Notes under the pieces: generated by a model
What the model saw: only the letters and a program-made list of their open reading frames with translations
The model's database searches: none
Told to the model about the DNA's origin: nothing
In this document: positions 10,855-22,312 of the stretch, piece after piece
How the letters are laid out: each line of letters opens with the position of its first letter
How positions within the stretch are numbered: the stretch's first letter is position 1
Assembly: GCA_933207985.1 (NCBI GenBank)
Contig: OW240920.1
Location: 147,284,316-147,348,315, forward strand
Direction: 5' to 3'
DNA: 64,000 nt
Source of the DNA: Pelobates cultripes
Lineage: Eukaryota > Chordata > Amphibia > Anura > Pelobatidae
Made by a program: the position numbers and the translations under genes

Positions 10855-11850
10855 CCAGTGAGTCTCATTGATTTCCGTGGGGGAAGCACTGCGCATGTTC
10901 CAGTGAGTCTCATTATAGGGGAGCACTGCGCATGTTCCAGTGAGTCTCATTATGGGGGAAGCACTGCGCATGTTCCAGTGAGTCTCATTATGGGGGAAGC
11001 ACTGCGCATGTTCCAGTGAGTCTCATTATGGGGGAAGCACTGCGCATGTTGCAGTGAGTCTCATTATGGGGGAGAACTGCGCATGTTCCAGTGAGTCTCA
11101 TTATGGGGGAGCACTGCGCATGTTCCAGTGAGTCTCATGGGGGAGCACTGCGCATGTTCCAGTGAGTCTCATTATGGGGAAGCACTGCGCATGTTCCAGT
11201 GAGTCTCATTATGGGGAAGCACTGCGCATGTTCCAGTGAGTCTCATTATGGGGGAGCACTGCGCATGTTCCAGTCAGTCTCATTATGGGGGAGCACTGCG
11301 CATGTTGCAGTGAGTCTCATCATAGGGGAGCACTGCGCATGTTCCAGTCAGTCTCATTATGGGGGAGCACTGCGCATGTTCCAGTGAGTCTCATGGGGGA
11401 GCACTGCGCATGTTCCAGTGAGTCTCATTATGGGGGAGCACTGCGCATGTTCCAGTGAGTCTCATGGGGGAGCACTGCGCATGTTCCAGTGAGTCTCATT
11501 ATGGGGAAGCACTGCGCATGTTCCTGTGAGTCTCATTATGGGGAGCACTGCGCATGTTCCAGTGAGTCTCATTATGGGGGAGCACTGCGCATGTTCCAGT
11601 GAGTCTCACTATGGGGGAAGCACTGCGCATGTTGCAGTGAGTCTCATTATGGAGGAAGCACTGCGTATGTTCCAGTGAGTCTCATTATGGGGGAGCCCGG
11701 AGCACTGCACATGTTCCAGTGAGTCTCATTATGGTGGAGCACTGCGCATGTTGCAGTGAGTCTCATTATGGGTGAGCACTGCGCATGTTCCAGTGAGTGT
11801 CATTATGGGGGAAGCACTGCGCATGTTCCAGTGAGTCTCATTGATTTCTG
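10855..11850. repeat. 37 bp minisatellite, about 27 copies
   Basis: Each unit contains CACTGCGCATGTTCCAG and TGAGTCTCATTATGGGG. Single-base length variation in the G run keeps any frame short. The invariant TGCGCATG core resembles half of an NRF1 site. Confidence 0.95.
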
Positions 11851-12059
11851 TTCGCTTTATAGGTAGGTAACAATAAGGTAAATAATAATATTGTCATGAT
11901 CTTTAGCAGGTCAGATAGGAGACTTATGCCAGGGTTCACTTCAGGTACTTTATTATTGATTATTGACATATTATGAAATTTGAGGCAAAACAGAATTTAG
12001 GTAATATGCCACAAAACAGGATACTTGCAAATAATAAAAATTGTCTGTTATTTTCAGGT

Positions 12060-12375
12060 AGGGTTGTAACAAAGGCAGGTTGGTAACAGTGGCAGGTTGG
12101 TCACAGTGGCGGGCTGGTCACGGTGACGGGCTGGTCACAGAGGCGGGCTGGTCACAGTGGCGGGCTGGTCACAGAGGCGGGCTGGTCACAGAGGCGGGCT
12201 GGTCACAGTGGCGGGCTGGTCACAGTGGCGGGCTGGTCACAGTGGCGGGCTGGTCACAGTGGCGGGCTGGTCACAGAGGCGGGCTGGTCACAGTGGCGGG
12301 CTGGTCACAGAGGCGGGCTGGTCACAGTGGCGGGCTGGTCACAGAGGCGGGCTGGTTACAGAGGCAGGCTGGTTA
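12060..12375. repeat. 17 bp minisatellite, about 18 copies
   Basis: The unit is GGTCACAGTGGCGGGCT, alternating with an AGAGG variant. Since 17 is not a multiple of 3, all three frames stay open, giving three overlapping spurious frames. Confidence 0.95.
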
Positions 12376-12657
12376 GAAGTATAGTTAAGGGTGGAGCAGG
12401 TTATTGTTAGGAGCAGGTTTGAAGGGAAGTCTGAAGCAGGTTCACAGGAGCCAGGATATGAAGTGGTACAGGTAAATCACCAACTGCAATGTAAAGGCCA
12501 CTGGTATGCTCAGGTGTGGCCTTTTGTAATATTTGTAATTAGCCCTATGCAAGTGAGGACTGAGGTAACTAGGGAGGCCACTAGTGGTGGAGAGCTGTAA
12601 CTTCTTAAAGGAACATAAATAAATGAAGATAAAACAATTGTCAGGATACGATCCTGA
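12376..12657. other. Non-coding, no gene seen
   Basis: Transitional sequence between the 17 bp array and the fold-back element, with no supported feature. Confidence 0.4.
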
Positions 12658-13082
12658 CAAATATACTTACAATAGCGTGAGCAGACTAACCGCTCTATGT
12701 ATCAAGCCTGGGTGGTATAATCCCCACCAAGAATTTCTTTGGTTGGTTGTCCGCAGTAGGTGATGGGTCCAGATGTCAGGTAAAAGTATAAAAATAAATA
12801 ATAATAAGTTCTAAAAATATATGGCTAAAAGGCAGGTAGGGAGGTAGCCAAAATACTTTATTTTAACAACAGCATAAAAACCACAATGCGTTCTCACGTG
12901 GTCTACCACTTGAGAAAGCCCTAAGGGGAGAAACGCATTGTGGTTTTTATGCTGTTGTTAAAATAAAGTATTTTGGCTACCTCCCTAGCTGCCTTTTAGC
13001 CATATATTTATATAAGAAATCCTTGGTGGGGATTATACCACCCAGGCTTGATACAAAGAGCGGTCTATTGTAAGTATATTTT
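12658..13082. mobile_element. Fold-back inverted repeat, Penelope-like 3' ends
   Basis: Two arms of roughly 190 bp face each other. Both outer ends read ATATACTTACAATAG inward, and both carry the GGTGGTATAATCCCC and CACAATGCG(T) blocks. The centre (12895-12935) holds a short GCCC/GGGG hairpin followed by GAAAC, the arrangement seen at the 3' ends of Penelope-like elements. The element at 42201-43121 carries a related GGGGATTATACCACC block. Confidence 0.7.
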
Positions 13083-13261
13083 TATTTACCTTGTTGATAC
13101 TTACCTATCTATATAGAGAATACTATTGGCTGCTTTTTTTGTCATTCCATATGATTTACCTCATCGTTATCCAGTTGTGATTTACCATCATTCTACTGCG
13201 TACCAAAACCAGAAGGATATCCTGCAAGTGGGGATTGTATACCACTGAAAGTGTCGTTTGT

Positions 13262-13491
13262 CCTACCACGTACTACCCTGTTGTTTGTGTTGGAGACCCC
13301 ATGTAGGGGTCTGTGTCTGTAAAAACTATGTGTACAAAATAAACAAAGTCAGTCAGTGTTGTAACCTCCAGGACTGTGTTTCATCCAGTTACTGGGGGGA
13401 AATGAATGCCTGCTTGTTGTAAGGGTTCCTGAATGGCAGAAGGAAGGGAAATAGCAGAGGTAACCGGTCAGGTTACCCGTGGTACACTACA
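13262..13491 (+). mobile_element. Partial LTR-like repeat, family 2
   Basis: Collinear with 17695-17908 at high identity, including GGAGACCCCATGTAGGGGTC and AGTCAGTCAGTGTTGTAAC. The left half of the family 2 element is missing here. Confidence 0.6.
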
Positions 13492-13559
13492 GTGTAGATT
13501 TAGTTTCAGACAGGACAATAAATCAAATTAAGATAGTGAGATCCTTACTAGCAAAGTGG

Positions 13560-14090
13560 GAATAGGGAGCCTGGAATGTGCAGGGAATCTGGAATAGAGC
13601 ATGGAGTTTGGCATGGAGCAGGGAGTCTGGAATAAAGCATGGAGCCAGGTGCATGGAATAGTCCATGGAGCATGGCATATAGCAAGGAACTTGGAATGGA
13701 GCAGGGAGAGTGGAATGGAGCAGGGAGCCTGGAATAGCAGGGAGCTTGGGCTAGAGCAGAGAGTTTAGGATGGAGCAGGGAGTTTGGAATGGAGCATAGA
13801 GCCTGGAATTGAGCAGGGAGTTTGGGATGGAGCTTGTGATAGAGCAGGAAGCGTGGGATGAGGTAGGGAGCATGGAATATAACAGGGAGCCTGAGATGGA
13901 GCAGGGAGCTTGGGATAGAGCAGAGAGTTTAGGATGGAGCAGGGAGTTTGGGATGGAGCAGGGAACTTGGGATGGAGCTTGTGATAGAGCAGGAAGCGTG
14001 GGATGAGGTAGGGAGCATGGAATATAACAGGGAGCCTGAGATGGAGCAGGGAGCTTGGGATGGAGCTTGTGATGGAGCCTGTACCATCCT
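13560..14090. repeat. Purine-rich minisatellite before RING copy B
   Basis: Units built on GGAGCAGGGAGnTTGGGAT, about 19 bp. A block near 13831 is repeated near 13976 (offset 145 bp). It is related in composition and position to the array at 5430-6310. Confidence 0.85.
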
Positions 14091-14396
14091 TTGCTCAGAC
14101 ACGTCAAAGTCTGGCTGTTCTCACCTTTACTCCACCATCAGTGGACTTTAGGCAGTAATTGTATATGAAGGTATTTGTTTCTTGCTCTAAAGAGAAAGTG
14201 ATCTGGTGAGTTCGGCCCCTGGTATTTAAACACACCATTTCCTTGTTAGTTTCTGTAAACAGGCAGTCAGGTTTTGGATTTCCCCAAGGCTGGTCACGGG
14301 AACATTTTCTAAAATCGTCTAAAAAGAGCTTCAAAGGTTAATAGTGATCGATCACCCGTGGAACTTTCAACTAAAGTGATTTGGGGACCACTGACC

Positions 14397-14977
14397 ATGG
14401 CGTTGGCACAGAGCAGTAATGTCTCTACTGATATAGAGAGCTGCATGGTTTGCATGGAGGACTACACTGCGGAGGGGCCCCAGAAGCCGCGGATATTGGC
14501 TGCCTGCTTACACACCTTTTGTGAAGTCTGTCTGGAGAAGCTCGGAGAGGGAAGCAATTATATGATCTTGTGCCCCGCATGTCACGAACTAAATATTCTA
14601 TTAAACAGGGATGGGATCCAGTCTCTGCCCATTAACACCAGGGCGCCCTGCTTCTTAAACATAGAAGCAGCCGTAGGGGAACACAACATTTTGGCATTCA
14701 TTGATCCAGATGTTCCATCCTGCCCAGTCTGCGGGAGCATCACGCTATTTGACCCCTTCGGTCAGACATCATTCAGTGCCACACTTGTAAGTGGGTGAGT
14801 GGAGATATGCTGCAAATCCCAGAATGGAATGGGTTAACCAATCAGACCTCAGTACAGAAAAACAGTAACAGAACATTACATCAGATGATAACACAGGGAA
14901 CCCAAACACAGAATACAGCGCCCCCATCTGGCTGTAGGAAGAGTGTGTCCCGCAGAATGATCAACTACCTGAGGTAA
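14397..14977 (+). pseudogene. RNF208-like RING gene, copy B, frameshifted
   Basis: A tandem paralogue of the gene at 6771. The RING ligands are intact (CMVC, CLHTFCEVC, CPAC), as is the SLPINT segment and the first CxxC pair of the second zinc module. Relative to copy A, 7 bases are missing after TTCGGT near 14762 (GGTGAGGAGGCAGAC in A, GGTCAGAC in B), so the frame ends at 14798. In the shifted frame the lost CHTCKWV and the conserved tail resume at once and stay open to the same TAA at 14977, which again overlaps AG|GTAAG. The absence of other lesions suggests a very recent loss, or an assembly or base-calling error over an intact gene. If the break is real, the protein would keep the RING but lose half of the second zinc module. 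Confidence 0.8.
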
Positions 14978-15124
14978 GTTAGACATTCAGCAGCTGCCGC
15001 ACCTGTTGAGTACAAAAATATTGGAGGCCAGGCCACACGAGGGGCCCTCAGGAAATGATCAGCCTCCTGTAGGGCACAGCTATATTCTGCAGGAGAATTA
15101 GGGTGCTGACTGCATTGGGGTTCA

Positions 15125-15900
15125 GGGGAAGACTTTGTACAGGTAAAGCAGGCAGTGGGGTACAGGCAAAGGATAGAGTGGTGTGCAGGCAAAGGGTGTA
15201 GTGGGGTAGAGGCGAAGGATTGAGTGGGGTACGGTTGAAGGATAGAGTGGGGTTCAGGCAAATGATGTAGTCGGGTACAGGCAAAGGATGGAATGGGGTA
15301 CTGGCAAAGGATGGAATGGGGTAGAGGCAAAGGATGTAGTGGGGTACAGGCGAAAGATGTAATAGGGTTGTGGCGATGGGTGTAGTGGGGTACAGGCGAA
15401 GGATGGAATGGGGTACAGGTGAAAGGATGGAATGGGGTACAGGCAAAGAATGTAGTGAGGTACAGGCGAAGGATGGAATGGGGTACAGGTGAAAGGATGG
15501 AATGGGGTACAGGTGAAAGGATGGAATGGGGTACAGGCAAAGAATGTAGTGGGATACAGGCGAAGTATGTAGTGGGGTACAGGCGAAAGGATGGAATGGG
15601 GTACAGGCAAAAGGATGAAACAAGGCACAGGCAAAGGATATAGTGGGGTACAGGTGAAAGGATGGAATAGGGTACAGGCAAAGGATGGAATGGGGAACAG
15701 GCAAAGGATGTAGAGGGGTACAGGCGAAGGATGGAATGGGGTACAGGCAAAGGATGTAGTGGGGTACAGGCGAAGAATGTAGTGGGGTACAGGCAAAGGA
15801 TGTAGTGGTGTACAGGCAAGGGATGGAATGGGGTAGAGGCAAAGGTTGTAGTGGGGTACAGGTGAAGGATGGAAGTGGGTACAGTGGAGTGGTGTCAGGG
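15125..15900. repeat. 23 bp minisatellite, about 33 copies
   Basis: The unit is GGGGTACAGGCAAAGGATG plus AAT/TAGT, with 22-24 bp variants. It gives long false open frames on the minus strand (HSILCLYP-like repeats). Confidence 0.95.
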
Positions 15901-15989
15901 TGAGATGGAAATGTCAATGAAAAGGCGATTTGCATATAAATGGTTCCATAGGGTAATTCACAGAATTGCTCATCAAGTCCAATACATAC

Positions 15990-17399
15990 TCCATCAATGT
16001 AATCTCCCACCAACCCAATCTCCCCGTCAATCCAATCTCCTACCACTCCAATGTCCCCGTCAATCCAATCTCCTTATCAACCCAATCTCCCACCAATCAA
16101 ATCTCCCCATCAATCTAATCTGCCACCAATCCAATCTCCCCTACAATCCAATCTCCTACAAATCCAATCTCCCCGTCAAGCCAATCTCCTACCAATCTAA
16201 TCTCCCCGTCAATCCAATCTCCTACCAATCCAATCTCCCCGTCAATCCAATCTCCTACAAATCCAATCTCCCCGTCAATCCAATCTCCTACCAATCCAAT
16301 CTCCCCGTCAATCCAATCTCCTACCAATCTAATCTCCCCGTCAATCCAATCTCCTACCAATCTAATCTCCCCGTCAATCCAATCTCCTACCAATCAATCT
16401 CCCCGTCAATCCAATCTCCTACCAATCCAATCTCCCCGTCAATCCAATCTCCTACCAATCCAATCTCCCCGTCAATCCAATCTCCTACCAATCCAATCTC
16501 CCTGTCAATCCAATCTCCTACCAATCTAATCTCCCCGTCAACCAATCTCCTACCAATCCAATCTCCCCGTCAATCCAATCTCCTACCAATCTAATCTCCC
16601 CGTCAATCCAATCTCCCAATCTCAATCTACCAATCCAATCTCCCGTCAATCCAATCTCCTACAATCTAATCTCGTCAATCCAATCTTTACCAATCCAATC
16701 TCCCCGTCAATCCAATCTCCTACCAATCCAATCTCCCGTCAATCCAATCTCCTACCAATCCAATCTCCCCGTCAATCCAATCTCCTACCAATCTAATCTC
16801 CCCGTCAATCCAATCTTTTACCAATCCAATCTCCCCGTCAATCCAATCTCCTACCAATCCAATCTCCACGTCAATCCAATCTCCTACCAATCCAATCTCC
16901 CCGTCAATCCAATCTCCCCGTCAATCCAATATCCTACCAATCCAATCTCCCTGTCAAACCAATCTCCTACCAATCTAATCTCCCCGTCAATCCAATCTCC
17001 TACCAATCTAATCTCCCCGTCAATCCAATCTCCTACCAATCCAATCTCCCCGTCAAACCAATCTCCTACCAATCCAATCTCCCTGTCAATCCAATCTCCT
17101 ACCAATCTAATCTCCCCGTCAATCCAATCTCCTACCAATCCAATCTCCCCGTCAATCCAATCTCCTACCAATCCAATTTCCTACCAATCCAACCTCTCCG
17201 TCAATCCAATCTCCTACCAATCCAATCTCCCCGTCAATCCAATCTCCTACCAATCCAATCTCCCCGTCAATCCAATCTCCTACCAATCCAATCTCCTACC
17301 AATCCAATCTCCCCATCAATACAATCTGCCACCAATCTCCCCGTCAATCTAATCTGCCACCAATCCAATCTCATCTCCCATCAATCCAATCTCCCCGCC
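15990..17399. repeat. 33 bp minisatellite, about 42 copies
   Basis: The unit joins AATCTCCTACCAATCCA and ATCTCCCCGTCAATCC. There are a few decayed units around 16610-16690. It contains no purine-rich coding signal, and its open frames are repeat artefacts. Confidence 0.95.
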
Positions 17400-17908
17400 T
17401 GTGACGGACCGCCGTCACTAAGTACCATGCCCACTGCATATTTGTGTGTTTTCCCTTGTATCGTGTGGTCCCTCAGTGTTTCCCAAGGTATTCCTATGCC
17501 TTTCATGTGTTGTGCCTGTATATGCAGCAGCTCTGTAAAGTATAGAAGTGAAATGTATTGCTGTCTGTGTCTCTCCCCTTTCCCCCCTCCTTTTTCCCGT
17601 CACAGCAGGGACACAGAGACACTGCCAGCCCAGTTTAACCTAGATGCATTGTCCTTCCTCCCTTCCCCTTCAGCTTCTTGGGATTGAAACCCCTGTGGTT
17701 TTTGTGTTGGAGACCCCATGTAGGGGTCTGTCTCTGTAAAAACCATGTGCACAAAAAACAAAGTCAGTCAGTGTTGTAACCACCAGGACTGTTTTTCATC
17801 CAGTTACTGGGGGGAAAATGGATGCCTGCTTGTTGTAAGGGTTCCTGAACGGCTGAAGGAAGGGAAATAACGGAGGTAACTGGCTGAGTTACCTGTGGAT
17901 CCGCTACA
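17400..17908 (+). mobile_element. LTR-like element, family 2
   Basis: It begins TGTGACGGACC at the exact edge of the 33 bp array and ends CCGCTACA. Its right 210 bp are shared with 13262-13491. TG...CA ends and the 509 bp length suggest a solo LTR, but I see no target duplication. Confidence 0.5.
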
Positions 17909-18041
17909 CTGTCAAGCTAATCTCCGCTCTTCATGCAGGCGCTAAACCTTCCTCATAGAGATGCATTGGCACAGGAGCTTGTGTCTGATCTTCCCTTAAT
18001 ACCTGACACATTTCACCACCTTTCAACAAGCTTTCACCTTC

Positions 18042-18506
18042 AGAGTTATTTACTAAAGAACTGAAAGTTGGTTCAGATTGAAGGGCAGAGCGGCCGATCT
18101 GGAAACATAGCTGGCTTAGAGAATGTTCTCAATTCAGCTATTTTTACCTTAATTTGAAATCCGCTTTGAATTCTCACTTAAGTGAAAAAAACGATAGTTT
18201 CCATACGGTCACGTGCAAAGCAGACAAGGGATGCACTACGGCAGTTACAGGATCAAATGGGTGAATCTACCCAGAATGGTGACCTAGTCCTCCTACGATT
18301 GGGGACAGAGGGGTATTCACTGCAGTGGGAATCGCTGGAATTCATTTATAGTGAAATTCACATTCTCGGACCAAATAACCAAATTGGGAAAATTCCCCAC
18401 GTCAGCTCTGTTTTTAATTCGTCCGCTTCTGCCCAGAATCTGAAATTCACGTTAAATCCACTTTGAATTATCAGCAGTTCATACTTTATTGAATAACCTT
18501 GGCAGA
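18042..18506. mobile_element. MITE with GTTATTTACTAAAG-type ends
   Basis: The left end GTTATTTACTAAAGAACTG matches the reverse complement of the right end (GTTATTCAATAAAGTATGA) imperfectly. It is non-coding. Confidence 0.5.
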
Positions 18507-19104
18507 CGGTAATGATTACTGTAGGGACAGAATATCCTCTCAGGGGTAGATACTTCGCTCTGAGGCAGCTGAAGGTGATCCAATGTTAGAAACAGATTAT
18601 TTTATATTTTCTAAACGTGTAATTACTTTACGTAACACACCAGGAATGGAGGTATTTTGTTTAGATATTAAAATGAGCTATTTATTTGTTTATCACTGCC
18701 TCTTCTTTGATTAGACCCGGAGGTAATTGTTTAACTTCAGCTTATAACACTAAAGTCATTTCTGTGATTTGTGTTTTAGGAAACGTTTGTCATTGCGCTG
18801 ACACGACTTTTCAGAAGACGATATGAAACAGAGAAGAGAAACACCTGTTAATTAATATATTGGAAGGAAGATCAATGTTACCACCAGCTTTATATCGGTT
18901 ATTGATATTGGGTTTTACATAGTATTTTTAGCATAGTATCTTTCAAAAACAAATAAAATCATGAAAAAAAAGTGTTAAAGACAGCTCAGTCTAAATATCT
19001 GGATTGAATCAGGATCTAAGCAGGAAAAATCTGTCCCTGTCTCCTCGCCTTCTGCAAACACCGGATTCAAACCTACAGTCAGTCTTCGAATCTCCCCCAC
19101 AGTC
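18507..19104. other. Non-coding, no gene seen
   Basis: AT-rich sequence without supported exons or tandem structure. Confidence 0.4.
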
Positions 19105-19966
19105 CCTCCAGCTACAATCGCACCCCGCTGCTCCCCATTAATATAACCACCCCCCTGCTGCTACCTATTAATATAACCATCCCCCCACTGCTCCCCATTA
19201 ATATAACCACCCCCCTGCTGCTTCCCATTAATATAACCATCCCCCCACTGCTCCCCATTAATATAACCATCCCCCTGCTCCCCATTAATATAACCACCCC
19301 TGCTGCTCCCCATTAATATAACCATCTCCTGCTCCCCATTAATATAACCATCCCCACTATACATTAATAACCATCCCCTGCTCCCAACTAATATAACCAT
19401 CCCCTGCTGCTCCCCATTAATATAACCACCTGCTTATCCCCATTAATATAACCATCACCACTGCTTCCCATTAATATGACCATCCCCCCTGCTCCCCCAC
19501 ACTAATATAGTATCCCCCACTGCTCCCCATTAATATAACCATCCCCTGCTGCTCCCCATTAGTATAACCATCCCCACTGCTCCCATTAGCGCAACCATCT
19601 CCACTGCTCCCCATTGCTATAACCATCCCCATTTAGCCATTAATATAACCATCCCCCCTGCTCCCCATTAATATAAGCCATCCCCCTGCTCCCCATTAAT
19701 ATAACCATCCCCACTGCTCCCAACTAATATATACATCCCTGCTCCCCATTAATAACCCCCCACTGCTCCCCATTAATATAACCATCCCCCTGCTCCCCAT
19801 TAATATAACCATCCCCACTGCTCATTAATATAACCATCCCCCTGCTCCCATTAATATAACCATCCCTCCACTGCTCCCTATTAATATAACCATCCCCCCT
19901 GCTCCCAACTAAAATAATCACCCCCCACTAATATAACCATCCCCCACTGCTCCCCATTAATATAAC
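19105..19966. repeat. 29 bp minisatellite, left part
   Basis: The unit joins CCCCACTGCTCCCCATTA and ATATAACCATC, with many length variants. It was split by the solo LTR at 19967 and continues at 20957-21141. Confidence 0.93.
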
Positions 19967-20956
19967 TGTGACCAGACCAATCTCGCCACATTGCATTGGA
20001 GAAGCCTGGTTGCTCACCTGTTGCCTTTGGATTATGGCCCCATGTTAAAAGCCTTCTTTTCCCCTGCAGAAAAGGCTTATTCGTGCCTTTCTGCCCGGCG
20101 GTTGGTAGATTCAATCTACCGAACTAATGCACAAATGACTGGACCACCTGGCAGCTGGAGTGTGTCGGCAATTAACCTCCCAGAAGCGTCGGTTAACCGC
20201 AGCTTAATTGACGAATGCTGGGTGGCCGCCATTCGTATACCGAACACGAGGTCGCGGCCATTTTAAACACGCAAACGCACAGTGGTGTTCGACGCCCAAC
20301 TCATGGAACTGAAAACGGACACTTATTTGTGCGAACACCGCTGAGCCATCAGCCTCCTTGCTTCTGCATTCGGTCATTTAACCGGATGCCTGTTCATTCG
20401 GTAGTTTAAACCGTATGAACAGCATTACCCCAGATAGCCATCCCGTGGAGTCTATTCGTATGGAGAAGAGACTTTGTGAACACTTTAACTCCTCAGCGAT
20501 TGGACTGTGTGCATAGGATCTGAGCGCTATTTGATACTTTTGTGCGCTCAGATCTAAGCTATCTGGGGATAGGTAGAATGTATATGTTTTGTGCAACAGT
20601 TGTAACTTTATACATTTTTATGTCTTTTACTGTCTTTTACTGCTATGTGGTTAATGGAGTTTTGCCTCTGTCCTGGGAGATAATTGGATTACTTCCCAAT
20701 TATCTCCAGGACAGAGGGAGGGAAGTTAGGATGCATTGTGGGGATGTTTTAACTCTGTGTGTCTGTCATTGGTTCATGTCTGTCCTTTGTCACAGTCTCC
20801 CATTTGGTCCCCTAGGGGAGTGTCCACCAGGTGGGAGACCTGCATAAATACTGGGCAGGTAGCCCTCATTAAACCAGACCACTGCTTGACCCTCAACACG
20901 GAGCTCTGTCTCGTTCTTGGGGGGATTTACTGTATGTTATTAGAGACTGATTGCTG
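19967..20956 (+). mobile_element. Solo LTR, family 1, inside the 29 bp array
   Basis: It starts TGTGACCAGACCAATCTCG and is collinear with 53796-54780, including a TATA-like TGCATAAATACT near 20840. The last 230 bp of the family consensus are missing, so the right boundary is truncated. Array units flank it on both sides, so it post-dates the array. Confidence 0.75.
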
Positions 20957-21141
20957 ATTGCTCCCCATTAATATAACCATCCCCCACTGCACCCCATTAA
21001 TATAACCATCCCCCACTGCTCCCCATTAATATACCCATTCCACCTGCTCCCCATTAATATAACCATCCCCCCACTGCTCCCCATTAATATAACCATCCCC
21101 CTGCTCCCCATTAATATAACCATCCCCCATTGCTCCCCAAT
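20957..21141. repeat. 29 bp minisatellite, right part
   Basis: About six further units of the array interrupted at 19967. Confidence 0.9.
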
Positions 21142-22312
21142 CTGGTTTATGATAGTTTGTATAAATGTTTTCCTGCTGTCTGTCTGACCAATACGTTTGG
21201 TTGATTGATGTGTAAAGCACTCTGGGTAAGGGCTATACATAATAAAGCTGTAGGTACAAAGCCCTGCGGGGACGGGGATAGATGAATTCACCCTTTGAGT
21301 AATGGAGTGCAGAATACTGTGCGCAGCTCTGACTTTCCTACCATTTCCACACACCCTATAGGCAAGACATGGATGTGGTGAACGTTGGATGAGCATGATG
21401 AGAAATATAGTTCAAAACTTCTGGGGTGCCAAGTTCAAGCATCTCTGCCATAGGTTCTATGAGGCGCCTCCGGCAGTGAAGGCGTTAAGTCCGGCTTAGA
21501 ACATGGGTGTGGGACAGGTGGAGGTGACCTTGCAATATAAACTCCAGATAACGTATCATGGTGGAGATATCTGGGAACCTTCCGTCCTGTAACAAGGCAC
21601 CGAATCCTTAGGGCAGATTATTATTATTATTATTATACAGCTCCTGCAGGCTCAGCGGCGCTGTACGGTTTAAAATGACTACAAACAAGTTAACATTAAG
21701 GCCTCTAAATAGAAATGACAAATTATAGGTTACAATAGAAAACTTAGTGAAATATTTGCAATTTGATTATTTTGGCCTGAAATTCACAGTTCTCTTTCCA
21801 ATATTCCACATTCCCAAATTCAGTAAATAGTCACATAAATACGACATAACCTATCTACGGAGAGGAATTGTTTGTAGGAGGGCAAGATTCAATATACAGG
21901 CTGACATTTTATTAATTTCCCTTTAATTAAGCATCATTACTGCAAGAAAAAAAAGTATGTTTTCAGATCGGTCTGGTTATTAATAAAACTCAACTACTGG
22001 TCTCTTGGTATGAAAGAGATTTAATAGTTCTTCTGTCATGGAGATTGGTAAGGGGTTGATTCACTGAACAGCGAATTACCGAGCATTACTTAATTTATAG
22101 TAAAATACATTTTAAATAAAAGTTCTATGCCAGCAGCACCTGCCATTAACTCACTATTTAGCAAATAAAGCCCTTAAAATGTTTTTCAGTAAAATGACCC
22201 TCAAGACACTGGTGAGGCTGTACCCCGCGTTTCTATGAAATGTGATTATCTGTCGGAATTCCAAAAGGGAGTAACTATTATCAATATAAAATCAAAAAAT
22301 CTACTTTCCTAT
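21142..22312. other. 3' flank of the RNF224-like gene, no other gene seen
   Basis: AT-rich sequence. A TTTATT at 21908-21913 would read AATAAA on the minus strand, about 400 bp past the stop of the gene at 22313, and is a candidate polyadenylation signal. A short copy of the CAT-ATGRGAAATATAGTTC dispersed repeat lies near 21392-21412. Confidence 0.4.

Noticed and set aside
14965..16594. Long frames rich in HSILCLYP and NPISYQSNLPV repeats
   Set aside because: Translations of the 23 bp and 33 bp satellites.
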